From positions 81,540,428 through 81,604,427 of the forward strand of contig CM070618.1 of NCBI GenBank assembly GCA_036346255.1: DNA of 64,000 bases, given 5' to 3'. Position 1 is the first letter of the stretch. Each line of letters begins with the position of its first letter. The notes below the pieces were generated by a model. That model did no database searches. It saw only the letters and a program-made list of their open reading frames with translations, and was not told the DNA's origin. A program made the translations under genes and the position numbers. Shown piece after piece: positions 48,626 to 60,940 of the stretch. The stretch comes from Ampelocalamus luodianensis (Eukaryota > Streptophyta > Magnoliopsida > Poales > Poaceae).

Positions 48626-50830
48626 CGGGAAGTTGGGATGAAGAAAATTGGTTCGACTTGGAGGACTACGCCGACCTCGACATGGATGCATGTATGCGCG
48701 CCATGGAGGAAAACGGAATCTCTTAATCATCCTCCTCTGCCGGCTCGCCCAGGGCAGAAATCGGCGAAGACAACCGGATGGATGAAGACACACCGCTACG
48801 ATCAGTGGCGGTCTCAGAGGAAGTGTTTCCGACCAGTTCGGAACACCCCAAATCCTCAGCAAGCCCGACCCTTTGGACCGCAAGAAAGGTGACGAAAATT
48901 CAACACCGCAACCCAAGTTCAACATACCTTTGATGCGATCATGGTTGATAGGTACTCACCACGCTTCTAGTAATTCCAGAGCCAACCGACACTTAGTGAC
49001 GGTGTCGTTGAAACCTCCATTGGTCGTAAACCAAGTGGGGATGATAAAGATCAACATTCGATCGGCGATTCGCGAATCAGCCGAGGTCCTTCCAAAACCT
49101 CGTGAGGTGCCGATCACCGATCGCTCTCCGTCGTGGAAGCTTCGCGAAGCTCGAGAGGCTCTCCGTTGATTACGATGGAAGCTCATCGAGGACCGCTTTG
49201 GAAGCACGAGGTCAATGCGATCGGAGATACGGATCACAATGCCGTACGGTCCTCCACACATTGCATCGCCACCACGCCCTAATGGAGATGGTACGGTGGT
49301 CAAGCACCAAATGCCGGAGATGACAGAATCGGTAGATGTTCACCGCTTAATACGCTTGATCCTTCCCAAACCAATGTGAGGACCAGACAAGATCCACCGT
49401 AAGGTCGGAGGATGTAAGCCATCAAACACCTTCTTCTAGCGAAATCCTCGAGACCTTGGTAACTATACAAAACTGCAATGAGTCGTGATATTTTAAATAC
49501 TTCGATCACCGCCGCGCGAGACTCGTGTTTTGCCCAACTCGCAGTCAAGTATCGGAGATTATCCAACAGACAATGCAGCGCACAGAAGCTTATCGGGAAC
49601 GAAGGCACCCGCAAAGTCGAACCATGACTTCATCACAAAGATTCTTCCCAAAGCGTAATCCTACATGGTCGCGTTGGGGATCAATTGACATCGCGACCAC
49701 CTCGACGATTCCGACCAACCACCACGAGGAGGAGATTATTTCAAGAATCATCGCCATCACCGTCGAGACGAACCATCGCTTGGACTCGTGATCTCGGCAT
49801 CATCCGAGCGTGCAAGCGGTCGGCATTTTACTAACGCCCACGACCGGATCGGGACATTGGAGCATCGACAATCTATTCCTAGAAATCGATCTCCAACCGA
49901 CATAATCCGGCGCCTTTTCAAAGAAGGCGCCACGAAACTATCACGTGGTGTCGAGCTTTCAAACAGGCTCCAGTCATCAGACGTTGGCCAAATAGGTTCC
50001 GATCGGCCAATATGGATAAATTCAATGGGACCCAAAATCCTTAGAATTTCTTCAGATATACACCACCGCTATCGAGTGCGGTGGTGATGAAAATGTAATG
50101 GCGAATTATCTTCCTACAGTATTAGAAGGATCAGCCCGATCTTGGTTGCTTAACCTTCCGATCGGATCCGTGTATACTTGGGAGCAACTCTGCGACCTTT
50201 TAATTGCAAATTTTAGGTACGATGATCGCTCGAAAGGAAGACGATCTCCATAGGATACGGCAAAAATCAAACGAGACTCTCCGTGATATATTAAAAGATT
50301 TAGCCAAGTCCGTAACTCAATACCGAGGTCGCGAGAATCTTCCGTTATCCAAGCCTTCAAAGCGGGATTAAGAAATCGAAGGTTTACGGAGGATTTAGCT
50401 ATACATCCTCCACGAACAACCATCGAGCTCTTCGACATGGCCGACAAGTACGCTACGGCCAGTGAAGCGGTCGAGTGGAACGAAGCTGTTGATCGAAAGG
50501 ATAAGATCCCCAACCTGGCTTATATAGGGCGGAAAAGAAACTAAAGAAGACTCTCAAGAAAAACGACAAAGAGGTTCTGACTGTTCCTGAAAAATCTACA
50601 AAAGGAAGAAAAGATTATACTGGTCGTGGCAAGGCCAAAGCTCCGACTAATGGTTACAAGAAAAACAAAAAATGGTGTCCTCTTCATCAGCAAGCAGGAC
50701 ACGATTTGCGCAATTGTTGCGCTTGGCAAAAGAAGCTGGAAGATTATTATGCAGGTAAAGGACCACTCCCGTCGATTCAAGAGTTCGGGGGAAACAAGCT
50801 CCAAGAAGGACAAAGATGGTGACGAAGAGA
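48626..50830 (+). pseudogene. gag of the Tat element, broken
   Basis: The start is near 48626 (MAGSWDEENWFDLEDYADLD) with a TAA about 35 codons later. A gag core appears at about 50015-50215 in a shifted frame (AIECGGDENVMANYLPTVLEG; ARSWLLNLPIGSVYTWEQLC). A zinc-finger-like block WCPLHQQAGHDLRNC lies near 50674-50718. Gag would form the particle and bind RNA; this copy cannot be translated through. Confidence 0.75.
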
Positions 50831-51019
50831 TGGAGTACCAAGAACCTCAGCACACCGTTGATGTGATCTTCGGTGGGTCTTCTTCGTACGAGTCCAGACG
50901 TCACCTGAAAGCCATGGAGCGAGAGGTCAACCTTACCGAGCCTTCGATCGCCGTTAAACCTTCAAGGTGGTCAGAGACAATAATCTCCTTCAAAGAAAGA
51001 AGCGCCCTATTCCTTCAAC

Positions 51020-51165
51020 TCGACCAGGTAGGTTTCCAATTGTCGTTGAGCCTACTATTAATAACTGCAAGGTTAATCGGGTTTTGATAGATGGGGGTAG
51101 TTCTTTGAATATTCTATTTGCAAGTGCTTTAGAAGATATGCGATTCCCAAATCCAAGGTAAAACG
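51020..51165 (+). pseudogene. Retropepsin (protease) remnant of the Tat element
   Basis: The frame reads INNCKVNRVLIDGGSSLNIL, the active-site region of Gypsy proteases of this lineage (LIDGGS). It is isolated by shifts from gag and from reverse transcriptase. Confidence 0.7.
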
Positions 51166-51719
51166 GTGAAATATGCCTTTCACGGCATAGTGCACGGTCT
51201 CATGCTAAACCAATAGGGCACTTGTCCCTACTAGTTACGTTCGAAACCCGACAACTTCCGAACGTAAAAGTTTCATTCGATGTGGTGAACTTGAGATCGC
51301 ATACAATGCAATTCTCGGTCGTCCGGCTTTAGCAAAGTTCCCGATAGCCACGCATTACGGTTATCGAGTTTGAAAATGCCGGACCGAAAGGTGTAATCAC
51401 GGTCCGAGGTGATCGTAAGATAGCCTACGCATGCGATCGGAAGTGTTTAGAGTGGTCGATGAACTTCCGACGTGGAACTAACACCGTTAACATGCGGTCA
51501 AAAGTTCAAGGCGAAGATGACACCAAAACCTTCCGACCGGTTGAAAGAGGTACAAATCGATGGAAGCGCTTCTCAGAGGGTGCCAAGATATTGGTGAAAC
51601 AGACTCGACCTAAATAGGAAGAGTCGCCGTCTCCTTCCTCCGAGCTAATCGGGACGTATTCCCATGGCGGCGTCCGACATGCCCGAGTCCCTGTGAGGTG
51701 ATCGAGCATAGGCTAGCTC

Positions 51720-53368
51720 TGACCTAACAAAAACCGGTCAAGCGAAGCTACGGCGTTTACTTTGATCGAAAAGAAGCAATCGATCGGAGATCAACAAGCT
51801 TCTCAAAGCCGGGTTCATTCGTGAGGTCGACCACCCGAGTGGCTCGCCAATCTGTAATGGTTAGAAAAGCCAACGGAAATGGCGAATGTGTATTAACTTT
51901 AGATCTTAATAAAGCTTGTCAGAAGGATGACTTTCCCTTCCTCGCATTGATCAACTTGTAGACTCTACTTACGGGTGTGAGTTGTTAAGTTTTTGGATGC
52001 TTATTCGAGGTACCACGGATCAATATGAGTAAACAAGATGAAGAGAAAACTTCCTTTATCACCCCATATGGTACATACTGTTATGTAAAAATGCTATTTG
52101 GTCTCAAGAATGCTGGTGCAACATTCCAAAGGTTGATGCAAAAGACCTTTAGCCCTCAGGTGGGTCGGAATCTTGAAGCCTACGTTGATGATCTGGTCGT
52201 TAAAAGCGTCAACGATGGGGATCATATTCTAGACCTGCAAGAGACTTTCAATAACTTAAGACGTCATAACCTTAAGTTAAATCCAGAGAAATGTGTGTTC
52301 GGAGTTTCGTCGGGAAAGCTTCTTGGGTTCCTAGTTTCAGCTAGAGGTATTGAAGCAAATCCAACGAAAATCGCCGCCATCGATCAGATGCGCGATCCAA
52401 CCACAAAGAAGGAAGTCCAGAAGTTAACCGGTTGTATGGCAGCGTTAAGTCGTTTCATAGCACGGTTAGGCAAAAAAGGATTACCTTTCTTTAAGCTTCT
52501 CCGAAAACATGGGAGTTTCGAATGGACTAAGGAAGCAAGCAGCGCCTTTGAAGAATTAAAACGGTACCTTACGAGTCCCCCAATCTTAGTTTCTCCAAGA
52601 TTGGGAGAAACATTACTAATTTACGTGGCTACAACGCCACAAACGGTTAGTGGTGTACTAGTCGTAGAACGAGACAATGTTCAACGACCAATATATTACG
52701 TAAGTGAAGTCTTACATGGACCAAAAGAAAGGTATCCGCAGGTACAAAAATTGCTCTATGGTCTCCTTATGGCTTCAAGGAAACTAAGGCATTATTTTCA
52801 GGCCCACAAAGTGGTCGTACCTACTGGATATCCCCTTGGTCAAGTCCTGGGAAACAGGGAGTCATCAAGACGAATATCAAAATGGGCGGTTGAGCTTGGG
52901 GCGTTTGATCTCCATTTTGTCCCACGAACAGCAATCAAGTCCCAGGCAATAGCAGAATTCATTGCCGAATGGACAAACCCTGAACCCACCCAAGGGCCCG
53001 AGTACGAGCACCACGACGAGTGGACAATGTACTTCGATGGTTCCTTGATGTTGCATGGCTCGGGGGCTGGGGTCGTCTTGATTTCCCCTACTGGTGAACA
53101 AATAAAGTATGCCATTCAGTTTAACTTTCCTACTACTAACAATGTGACAGAATATGAAGGTTTACTGGCCGGACTTCGGGCAGCTCGTTCGCTCGGGATT
53201 CGCAGATTGCTAGTGAAAGGCGATTCTCAACTAGTAGCGAATCAAGTAGGGAAAGAGTATCAATGCTCTAGTACCAAGATGTCATCATATCGGCGGAATG
53301 CGGAAACTCGAAAAGCATTTCTTTGGTTTCGGATCCAACACATTCCTAGAAAGGAAAACTTTCGGTAG
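51720..53368 (+). pseudogene. Reverse transcriptase, RNase H and second RNase H of the Tat element
   Basis: A 447-codon open frame at 52025-53368 begins within reverse transcriptase. It has the catalytic YVDD at 52181-52192, ITPYGTYCYVKMLFGLKNA upstream and GFLVSARGIEANPTKI downstream. A first RNase H follows (about 52610-52850), where the usual catalytic Asp region reads IYVATTPQTVSGVLV, so that site looks lost. A second, plant/archaeal-type RNase H lies at about 53018-53260 (EWTMYFDGSLMLHGSGAG, NVTEYEGLLAGLRAA, LVKGDSQLVANQVG) with its acidic residues present. The N-terminal palm (51720-52020) is broken by stops, and the frame ends in TAG after KENFR. Confidence 0.9.
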
Positions 53369-53736
53369 ACAGTTGGCGGATGGCTTCCACATGGACATCC
53401 GTCGCGCGGAGTTTTTCTCGAGAAACTCGATTCACCCTCGGTAGTCGAGCCTTCCGAGGACATAGATGTTAGCAAGGAGGTTGCACACCTCGATTCTGCG
53501 AACATGGATGCTCCACAGGTCGATGATGGTTGGCGCCATCACGATCACAGTAGAGATTGGATGACATCGATCTACAATTATCTTGACATGACCTAATTCC
53601 GTAAGATGATGTAGAGGTGATCGCATTGCACAAAAAGCCAAATCATACACTCTCATTGAGCGCATACCTTGTATAAGTGAGGATCTCACTGAGTGTTGAT
53701 GAGATGCATATCTTACTCGGATGGCATTAAATTGCT

Positions 53737-54750
53737 AGCGAAATTCATAGAGGAGTCTGTGGAGCACATCATTCCTACAGAACTTTGGTTGGTAAAGCCT
53801 TTAGGCAAGGATACTACTGGCCAACTGCCCTTCATGATGCAAAAGAGCTCGTGACGAAGTGCGTACAATGTCAGTTTCATAGTCGACAAGTACATCAGCC
53901 GTCTCAAGCTTTGCAAACAATTCCTCTTTCTTGGCCTTTTGCAACCTGGGGACTGGACATTCTGGAACCTTTCCCAAGAGCACCCGGGGGCTTTGAGTTC
54001 CTGTTCGTTATGATTGACACGTTCACTAAATGGATCGAAGCCGAGCCGGTTGTAAAAACTACAACTGAAGCCGCCAAGAGGTTCCTAATAAAAAGCGTGA
54101 TTACACGGTTTGGTGTACCCAGTCGTATAATCACTGATAACGGTGCCCAGTTTTCAAGCAGCAATTTCTAGGAATTCTGTGAAGAACTAGGTATCAAGAT
54201 ACATTTCGCTTCTATTGCTCATCCACAGAGCAATGGAGCAGTTGAGCGAGCCAATGGTATCATAATGCAAGGGATCAAACGACGAGTATTCGATCAGTTA
54301 ATTCAGCGGTCAGGAGCTTGGGTTCAAGAACTTCCTTCTGTATTATGGGCCGTTCGTACCACGACTAGTCGTGCGACCGGTGAAACACCATTCTTTATGG
54401 TTTACGGAGCCGAAGCCATGCTTCCTCCAGAACTTAAAATTGGTTCTGCTCGAACTGATTCCTTTTCCGAAAGTGATCAGTGTGAACGACGACTTGACGA
54501 CATCAATTTCCTTGAAGAACGACGAAACCAAGCTTTGCTACGATCAGCGATCTACCAGCAAGCCATGCGTCGGTACTACAGTTGTAAGGTGCAACCTCGC
54601 AGCCTAACTATAGGTGATTTGGTTCTTAGAACAATTCAGAACCAAGCAGGTCGCAACAAACTTTCACCTAAGTGGGAAGGTCCATACTGCGTGGTCGGTT
54701 ACGGCGGGATCGATGCGATTAGCTATGACCGATGGGCAAGTTTTGTCTAA
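53737..54750 (+). pseudogene. Integrase of the Tat element
   Basis: A zinc-binding HHCC region near 53745-53880 (HRGVCGAHHSYRTL; KCVQCQFH) is followed by the core with GLDILEPFP, ITDNGAQFSSS and PQSNGAVERANG, giving the D, D and E residues. A single in-frame TAG (54169-54171) splits the core. The rest is open to 54750 with the usual C-terminal WEGPYCVVG. Integrase would insert the cDNA; this copy needs readthrough to be complete. Confidence 0.88.
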
Positions 54751-55846
54751 TTCTTGGAATATTGATCAATTGCGTAAGTTCTATGTTTAATTTCATGTAT
54801 TTCATTTACATTCTTTTTCAATAAAGATGCTTTTCCTTAAAAACGATAAGTATAGTTGTTTATGCTTATTATTTGTCGATCCGTCGTATGCCATTCCGTT
54901 CTTTGGTTGGTCTGAGAAGACTCTCATTCTCTCGATATTCCTTTCGATAGGATCTCCACTACTCATGGTTCTTGACTTGAATGTCACCGACCACCTTCGG
55001 TTTTAGACGTGATCATTGCTTCAATGATACACGCGCACGACTGACATTCTTTTCTTAAAGAATCATACAGTATGAGGAATACCAACTCAGACGGTTTACT
55101 TGGTTTCGTTTCTTTCTTGAATTTGAAGATTGCTATTTTATTTCAACATTCTCGTTCTAATCAAGTTTGGCTCTTGGTCGGGACACGAAAGCCTCCTAGT
55201 CGAAGTCTCTCCTCTGCACGTGGTCCCGCCTTGCTGGAAGGAGCTTCCTAGTGACGGTCCTTTTCCTACGATCCTCGCTGCCATCGGATTTGATCATGAG
55301 CACGTTTCGCGACATATTTTAACAAATCTTTAGTTCTTGAGATTCGATACGACCAGATCCAAATATTTTCTAAACAACGGTACTTATCTCTTCTTTTCTT
55401 TTTCTTTGCATACATTCTTAATGCATATCTTCTTATCAGCAAAATCCGGTCTTTGTTATGTCTTCCGACTACAAGTGGTATTTCATAGTACTTCGATAAT
55501 GGACAAGATCTAGACTAGTCGAAATCGTCAGCTGGTTCCGACCACATGATTTCCTAGTATTTTCTAGATCGTTGTCATAGACATTATCAGCACTCTTACC
55601 ATGGTCATCATTATTACTCAATTTCCTGGTCTACTGCTTTCTTTTAGTAACGTTCATCTACTAACATAAGTAGTCGGGGGCTAGGAGATATATGAGTATT
55701 TAACAACATTGACAAAGCAGGATCTTCTTTGACAAAAGGTAAGTTTTTCATTTTACATAGTCTAATGTTACATCTGTTTACATATTAGGACCTCTAGACT
55801 GGTCGCTATGAGATGGAGATCCGACTTCCATTTCCCCTGCAACTTT
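54751..55846. other. Spacer between pol and the antisense gene
   Basis: About 1.1 kb of AT-rich DNA without a clear gene. At 55674-55684 it contains TCGGGGGCTAG, identical to the polypurine-like motif next to the 3' LTR. Confidence 0.7.
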
Positions 55847-58625
55847 CTATCCGAGAGGTTTTAGTTCCTCGAGAAGTTTTGTTGCTTCACTCTCAGAGCA
55901 GTCGAAGTCGTCTTCCACAGCTTTAAGGTTAACAGAGGGATCGGAAGCCTTTAGTTTTGCTAAAGCAACACTAACTCCAGTTACAATAGCTTCTTTCATT
56001 GTCTGGTTATGGTTTTCCCTCATAGTTTTGAGCAGACCTTTGAGATCTTCCAAAAGTTGACCAAAGTAGTCCATCTTTTCCGTTGGATCTCCTAAAGAAG
56101 GCAAGCTTGATCCTGATCCCATATCGAAGATCATCTTGTTAAGAGCCTTGATCTTCTCATCAAGGCCAAATACAAAAGCTTCCTTTGGCCACGCTCAAAA
56201 TCGAGGGTCTTCTCCGCTCGTTAAAGTGCTTCAGTTTTTTCTGCACGAGTAGATAAACAAAATTAATGTACTCTTTACAATTGGAGTTATGGAATACTGG
56301 TTAGGTCTACGACCAGTTACCTTTGATTTTCTTCTCACAAGAGTCGAAAACCTCTTTTTGCCTGGTCATCGCATGCTCGATCGACCGGTCTTTACTCTGA
56401 TTTTCTTCCCTCAGCTTTATTATTAGGGCTTCCTTGGCCTTGATCTCTTCTTTAATTTTCTTTAAATCTATCAAATATGATAGAAAGAGAAGGATAATCT
56501 ATAAAAAGAATCAAGATAATAAACCGTAGGAGATCAAAAAGAGAAATGTACTTACTTCTCGGATCGGAGTGTTTTGCTCCAAAGTTTTTATTATTGGTGG
56601 TCCTCAGATCACGGCATAGTTTTCACCAAATGCTACAAAACAAAAATTCCTTTCTTTAGCAAGCTTTCAAAGCGCAAAAGAAAGAGTTGTAAGGATGGTC
56701 GTAGAACACTTACTCGAATTGCTATATCATTATATTCGGAAAAGATGGTATCTGGACCAATCTTGGCTTGATGGTCCGATATCTTTCCCCAGGCTTCATC
56801 AAGTTCCTTATCCTCGATAAATCGGGGAGAAAAAGGGAATTTGTTAACCTGAGAAGTATTTCCTGGAGGAGGTGGAACCTATTGAGGGTCTCTGGGGATG
56901 ACTACCTCCGGAGAAGGAGTAAGGATTACTAGAGGATCCTGAGCAGATGCTGAAACCTGCTCGGGGGCTTCTTTTGCTACTTCATCCTCGGTAGTTTTTG
57001 CTTTAGGAGTATCTGGTCGAGCCTCCACGACCACCTCTACCTCGTGAACTTTTTCGAGGGTGCTCTGATCGGACACGAGGAACACCGTAAGATCTAAAAC
57101 GAGAGAGAGAAGGTAAGGAAGATCCAAGGTATGTATAAATCGTCCTCTTCATTTTATATATATACCTTGTTGTTTTTTCGAATTTACCCTTGTAGCGCAT
57201 CGAAGTGAAGTTCGTTATACGTGGCCTTCCTCTTCTTATCAACCGATTTCACGGTTCTAAACCGGTAGGGTTGACTAGATCTTGCACATCCACTGATCGG
57301 AAATCGGAAGTGATATCCGCGACCATTTGGTCGAGGTCCCTGATCGCCGGGTCAGTAGATGTAGATTCGTCTACCTCCACAACAGTGGCCTCGTGAGGCA
57401 CTTTGGATGGTTCTCGATGACCTTCTTTGGAAGGTATGACGACCGCCTAAATTCATCACCAAAGATAGTTAGACGATGAACATAATTTATCCAGAATATT
57501 ATTTGTGTTCGGTTAACTACATCTGGAGGGCTGACATCCTGTGTGGTCGAAGGGGAGATTGGATCATCAAATGGCTCACATCTTTCAGTGGCCTCGTTGA
57601 TTCTCAACCCAACTGACTACACATCAAAGAGGGTTTATGGTATACCGATCAAAAATAATATGTACGTCAATAAGACAACAGTTGATATTTTTTACCTTAA
57701 GTCTTTCAATCCTTTCTTCAGCGGAAACAACCGCTAAGATCCGAGGGAAACTAGCCTTATCGCCAGGCTCTCCGGCGCAGATCATCTTGATCCGGCTTCT
57801 AATCTCATCAGAAGATAGAGCTGTAAAGGTAAGATGAAAGATTTAAGGATACGGAAATAATTAACTGAGATAGGAAAACTGGTCGGAATCGTTAATGGCT
57901 TACCATTTTTAGAATCTATGGTCGTATCATCACGACCAATGTACCAAAGCATCTTATGTGCTCGGGCCTTCAAAGGGCTAACCCGGCGCGTGGAAAAATC
58001 CTTCACCTCATGCCAAGATGTTAGACCTTTGACACTAAGAAGCTTGATTGCTTCACCCATTTCCTACATTTCCCTCTTTCTGTAGAGAGCGCCATCTCGG
58101 ATTCTCGACCGCCTTCTTACGAGAATAATAAAGGTGTCTTTCTTCGTGATCTTCATATAGAACCAGCTCTTCTTCCACGACGACCACGAAGATTTTGAGT
58201 ACATAAAAATGTACTCATCGACTTTTCCATCATGGAGACGCAAGGTGCACTCTCCAGCGTCCCAATCGCTTCCGGACTTTGTCATCTGTAGTAGTACTGA
58301 ATAGATCCGGATCTGCTGGAATCCCCAAATGCGCTTAGCGAGAGATAGATAAAAATCGAGATTGGCGATGGCATTGGGAGCGATTCACCAATTCAACTCC
58401 ATAATACTCCAAAACTTGAGGAAGGAAGGAGTGAATTGGTAGCGAAATCCGCATTCGATATATGCGAGAAAAGCAGAATTTCTCCATCTTCATTGCTCGG
58501 GAATGTTCCCAAACGCGGATCTCAAGAAATCACATCCTTGCCGGGAGCATCCCGTTCTTCTCCAGATTCTCCAACTTTTTCTCACTTAGGTCGGAAACCG
58601 ACCAGTTGGTGATTTGGTCCGACAT
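55847..58625 (-). pseudogene. Antisense multi-exon gene of the Tat element (PF04195-like plus coiled coil)
   Basis: Likely exons on the - strand are 58625-57904, 57820-57696, 57616-57521, 57446-57188, 57093-56714, 56632-56556, 56467-56321 and 56240-55847, each set off by GTAAG/GTAA-type donors and AG acceptors. The start MSDQITNWSVSDLSEKKLE and the block RISLPIHSFLPQVLEYYGVEL match the plant 'putative gypsy type transposon' domain. Later exons are acidic (VPHEATVVEVDEST; KVHEVEVVVEARPD) and charged coiled-coil-like (DLKKIKEEIKAKEALIIK), ending ATKLLEELKPLG. Function is unknown; similar antisense ORFs are reported in Tat elements. TGA near 58530, TAG at 58064, a stop at 56879 and several frame shifts break it; not all exon phases agree. 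Confidence 0.75.
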
Positions 58626-58937
58626 GGTTAGGTTCTTTTTGGGTGAGAAAAGCAAAGGAGGTCGGAGGTAGTTTTTACTCGGAAGATGAGAAAAGAAAGG
58701 AGGAAGTGAAAAAACCCTAAGTTTACAAAGGGGTTTTATAAGCTTCAGAAATCCTAAACCGTAATAAGGAGTTACCCAAAAAAGTCCAACGGACACAGAA
58801 ACTCTTCAAATCCCAAGGCAAAGTTCTCAACTTTAAAGTGAATACAAACCGCTTCAAATGCCCTTGTATTTAATAAGCGTCATCCCGATACGATTTCATC
58901 GGAAGAAAGGTGTTCACACGACCTATTCATTTAAAGT

Positions 58938-58949
58938 TCGGGGGCTAGC
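58938..58949 (+). other. 3' polypurine tract of the Tat element
   Basis: TCGGGGGCTAGC directly precedes the 3' LTR, where plus-strand DNA synthesis would be primed. Confidence 0.75.
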
Positions 58950-59606
58950 TGACGAGAATTAAAACCTCTATATATTATCTTTAATATATAAAAGACCATA
59001 CGTCTTCATGGTCGTAACCTTTGAGGTGCACGACCTCACTGGTCGTAGAGATTCCAGAGGTTACATAATGGGTACCTGGTGGACGAAGGCCCTGCCAAGC
59101 TTCCACCGTGAGAAACGCTCAGAGAAGGTAAGGCGATTCCAAGGTATATTCTCTACCGTATGATGAATGGAACACGTGCATATTCCATACGATGTATTTT
59201 ATCCAAGACACACCAGTGAACAACCTCCGTGCGGTTATATGTTTCATAGACATATAACCGCCAAATGGTTGATTCTGTATCAACCGTCACTTGACTCAGA
59301 CTGGCATAGCACGCCGCATCGAGCGCCTTCTCGGAAGTAATCGCCACTCTTCGAGAGCTATTTAAAGATGGAACTTGGGCGGATCAAGGGGAGAGGAAAA
59401 AAGGCAACAGAAGAAGGAAGACAAAAAGCACAAGCCATAGATTCGTGTAATAGTTCTGAGTTAGCAAGAGGGCAAGCAGAGTCCTTAGGATATACCTTGT
59501 AAATTCCAGTTCATATTAATAAAAGAGTAGTCCCATTATTCCCTGAGATTTCCCACGTCATTTTCTCTTTTCTATTTTCGTCAGATCGACGTCTTGATCG
59601 TCGACA
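58950..59606 (+). repeat. 3' LTR of the Tat element
   Basis: TGACGAGAATTAAAACC to GATCGTCGACA, colinear with the 5' LTR. Differences are single substitutions plus small indels clustered around 59080-59140 and 59300-59345. Confidence 0.95.
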
Positions 59607-59611
59607 GGAAC

Positions 59612-60940
59612 AACAACAGCTTTTCTGGTCTTCTTCTTCTTCTCTATTGCTCTTGTTCACAAAATTTGATTATAGGGGTATCCTTTTATTGAGAGCAAAC
59701 GACTATTCGTATCCAAAAATGATTTTACGTATCCTAAAGGGATACCATACAAACTCTAGAATCCATAATGAATATTGCTTAAATACTGTAGAACTATATA
59801 AATAAACTCTACGTAAATATAGATATACCATATGCACAAAGATTACTAACAAATTATACTATCTTCTTTCTCCTCCCATTCTTCCCTCTCTCGTCTTCTC
59901 TTCTTGCCCCAGTCATGGGGATGGCTATGGCGGCACACATCCAAGCAGCACTGTCCTCCTCGTCTACTTAAGCCCCGATGAGACGAGCATCAAACTTGCA
60001 ATCTCGTCGGCTCCCTTTCCCCTCTCATCCTCTTCTACCTCGCGCACCAAAGTGCGAGATTGAGCTCGAGTTCGCGATGACGCCATCTCGGTCGTCGCCT
60101 CCTCCGTGCGAACTCCGGTCGCTTGGGTGAGCTTCAGCTAGCGCCGCCTTGTCTCTGAACCCCGCCTCAATGCCCTCTTCCTCCTTCTCACCTCCATTTC
60201 CTCTGTCGTGCATAGGATCGCTGGGAATGCCCTCGTCTCCGTCAACTCCGGTGCCAACGTCGCACATGTCACCGCCTCCGATCTAGTCGTTCCCGTTGAA
60301 CCACCGAGAGTCATCCAAAACCACTCGCATCATCACGTGTTCCGCAGTTGTAGCTTCTTTTCCCCTCAACCAATTTCCTCTTTGATCTCAGGAGCACCGT
60401 GCGCCATCGTCTTTCCTAGGTTCGGCCGAAAACCGCCACCGCCGTTGTCATTCCTCACCCAGTGAGATCCCCTTCAATTCATCTCTCCTAGAGTATCCTT
60501 ACACCTCACTCTACCTTCGTTAATCTTTGATTCAAGCTTCTCGTTGCCCCTAGGTTGCTGTCACTATCAGAATGTCCTTCCGCATCGGGTCACCGTCGCC
60601 AGGCCGCCTCGCTTCTTCCCCGGCTTCACCGTTCGCGTCAGTGAGTTCCCCTCACTACCTTATAGCTCACGCGCACCTCAGTTTCCTCCCCCTTCCTCCC
60701 CGATGGCGTCGTCCCCTTTCTTCACCATACCCGGCCACTGCGCGCCGACGTGATCCCGTATTCGAGCAACGGCGACGGCGAGTTGATCTCGACGTGGTTG
60801 GTCGTGGGCGGAGGAGGGTGAGGAGGTTGGTGGTGGGGGAGGAGGAAGAGATTGGGATCGGTGCTGCCATGCCGGGTCATGAAGAAAATAGGAGCGGGGA
60901 AGGAGGGGGGAGAGAAGAAAGAAAGGGGCAAAAGATAATG
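59612..60940. other. Pyrimidine-rich region; no gene recognised
   Basis: AT-rich to about 59860, then C/T-rich with serine/proline-rich short ORFs on both strands (60025-60267 -, 60572-60994 +). No domain, repeat or RNA gene could be supported. The composition resembles Pack-MULE interiors, but no terminal repeats were found. Confidence 0.4.

Larger units (their letters stand above)
47857..59606 (+). mobile_element. Tat-lineage Ty3/Gypsy retrotransposon with antisense gene
   Basis: LTRs 47857-48521 (665 bases) and 58950-59606 (657 bases) start TGACGA and end CGACA. GGAAC flanks both ends perfectly (47852-47856, 59607-59611). A primer site GACGCCGTCCGTGGGG follows the left LTR and resembles a tRNA-Asp-type site; a polypurine-like TCGGGGGCTAG precedes the right LTR. 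Gene order is gag, protease, reverse transcriptase, RNase H, second RNase H, integrase, a long spacer, then an antisense multi-exon gene. This organisation marks the Tat group. Near-identical LTRs point to recent insertion, yet gag and the start of pol are full of stops and shifts. Confidence 0.95.

Noticed and set aside
53785..54164. Antisense ORFs within the integrase region
   Set aside because: Shadow frames of a clearly identified integrase.
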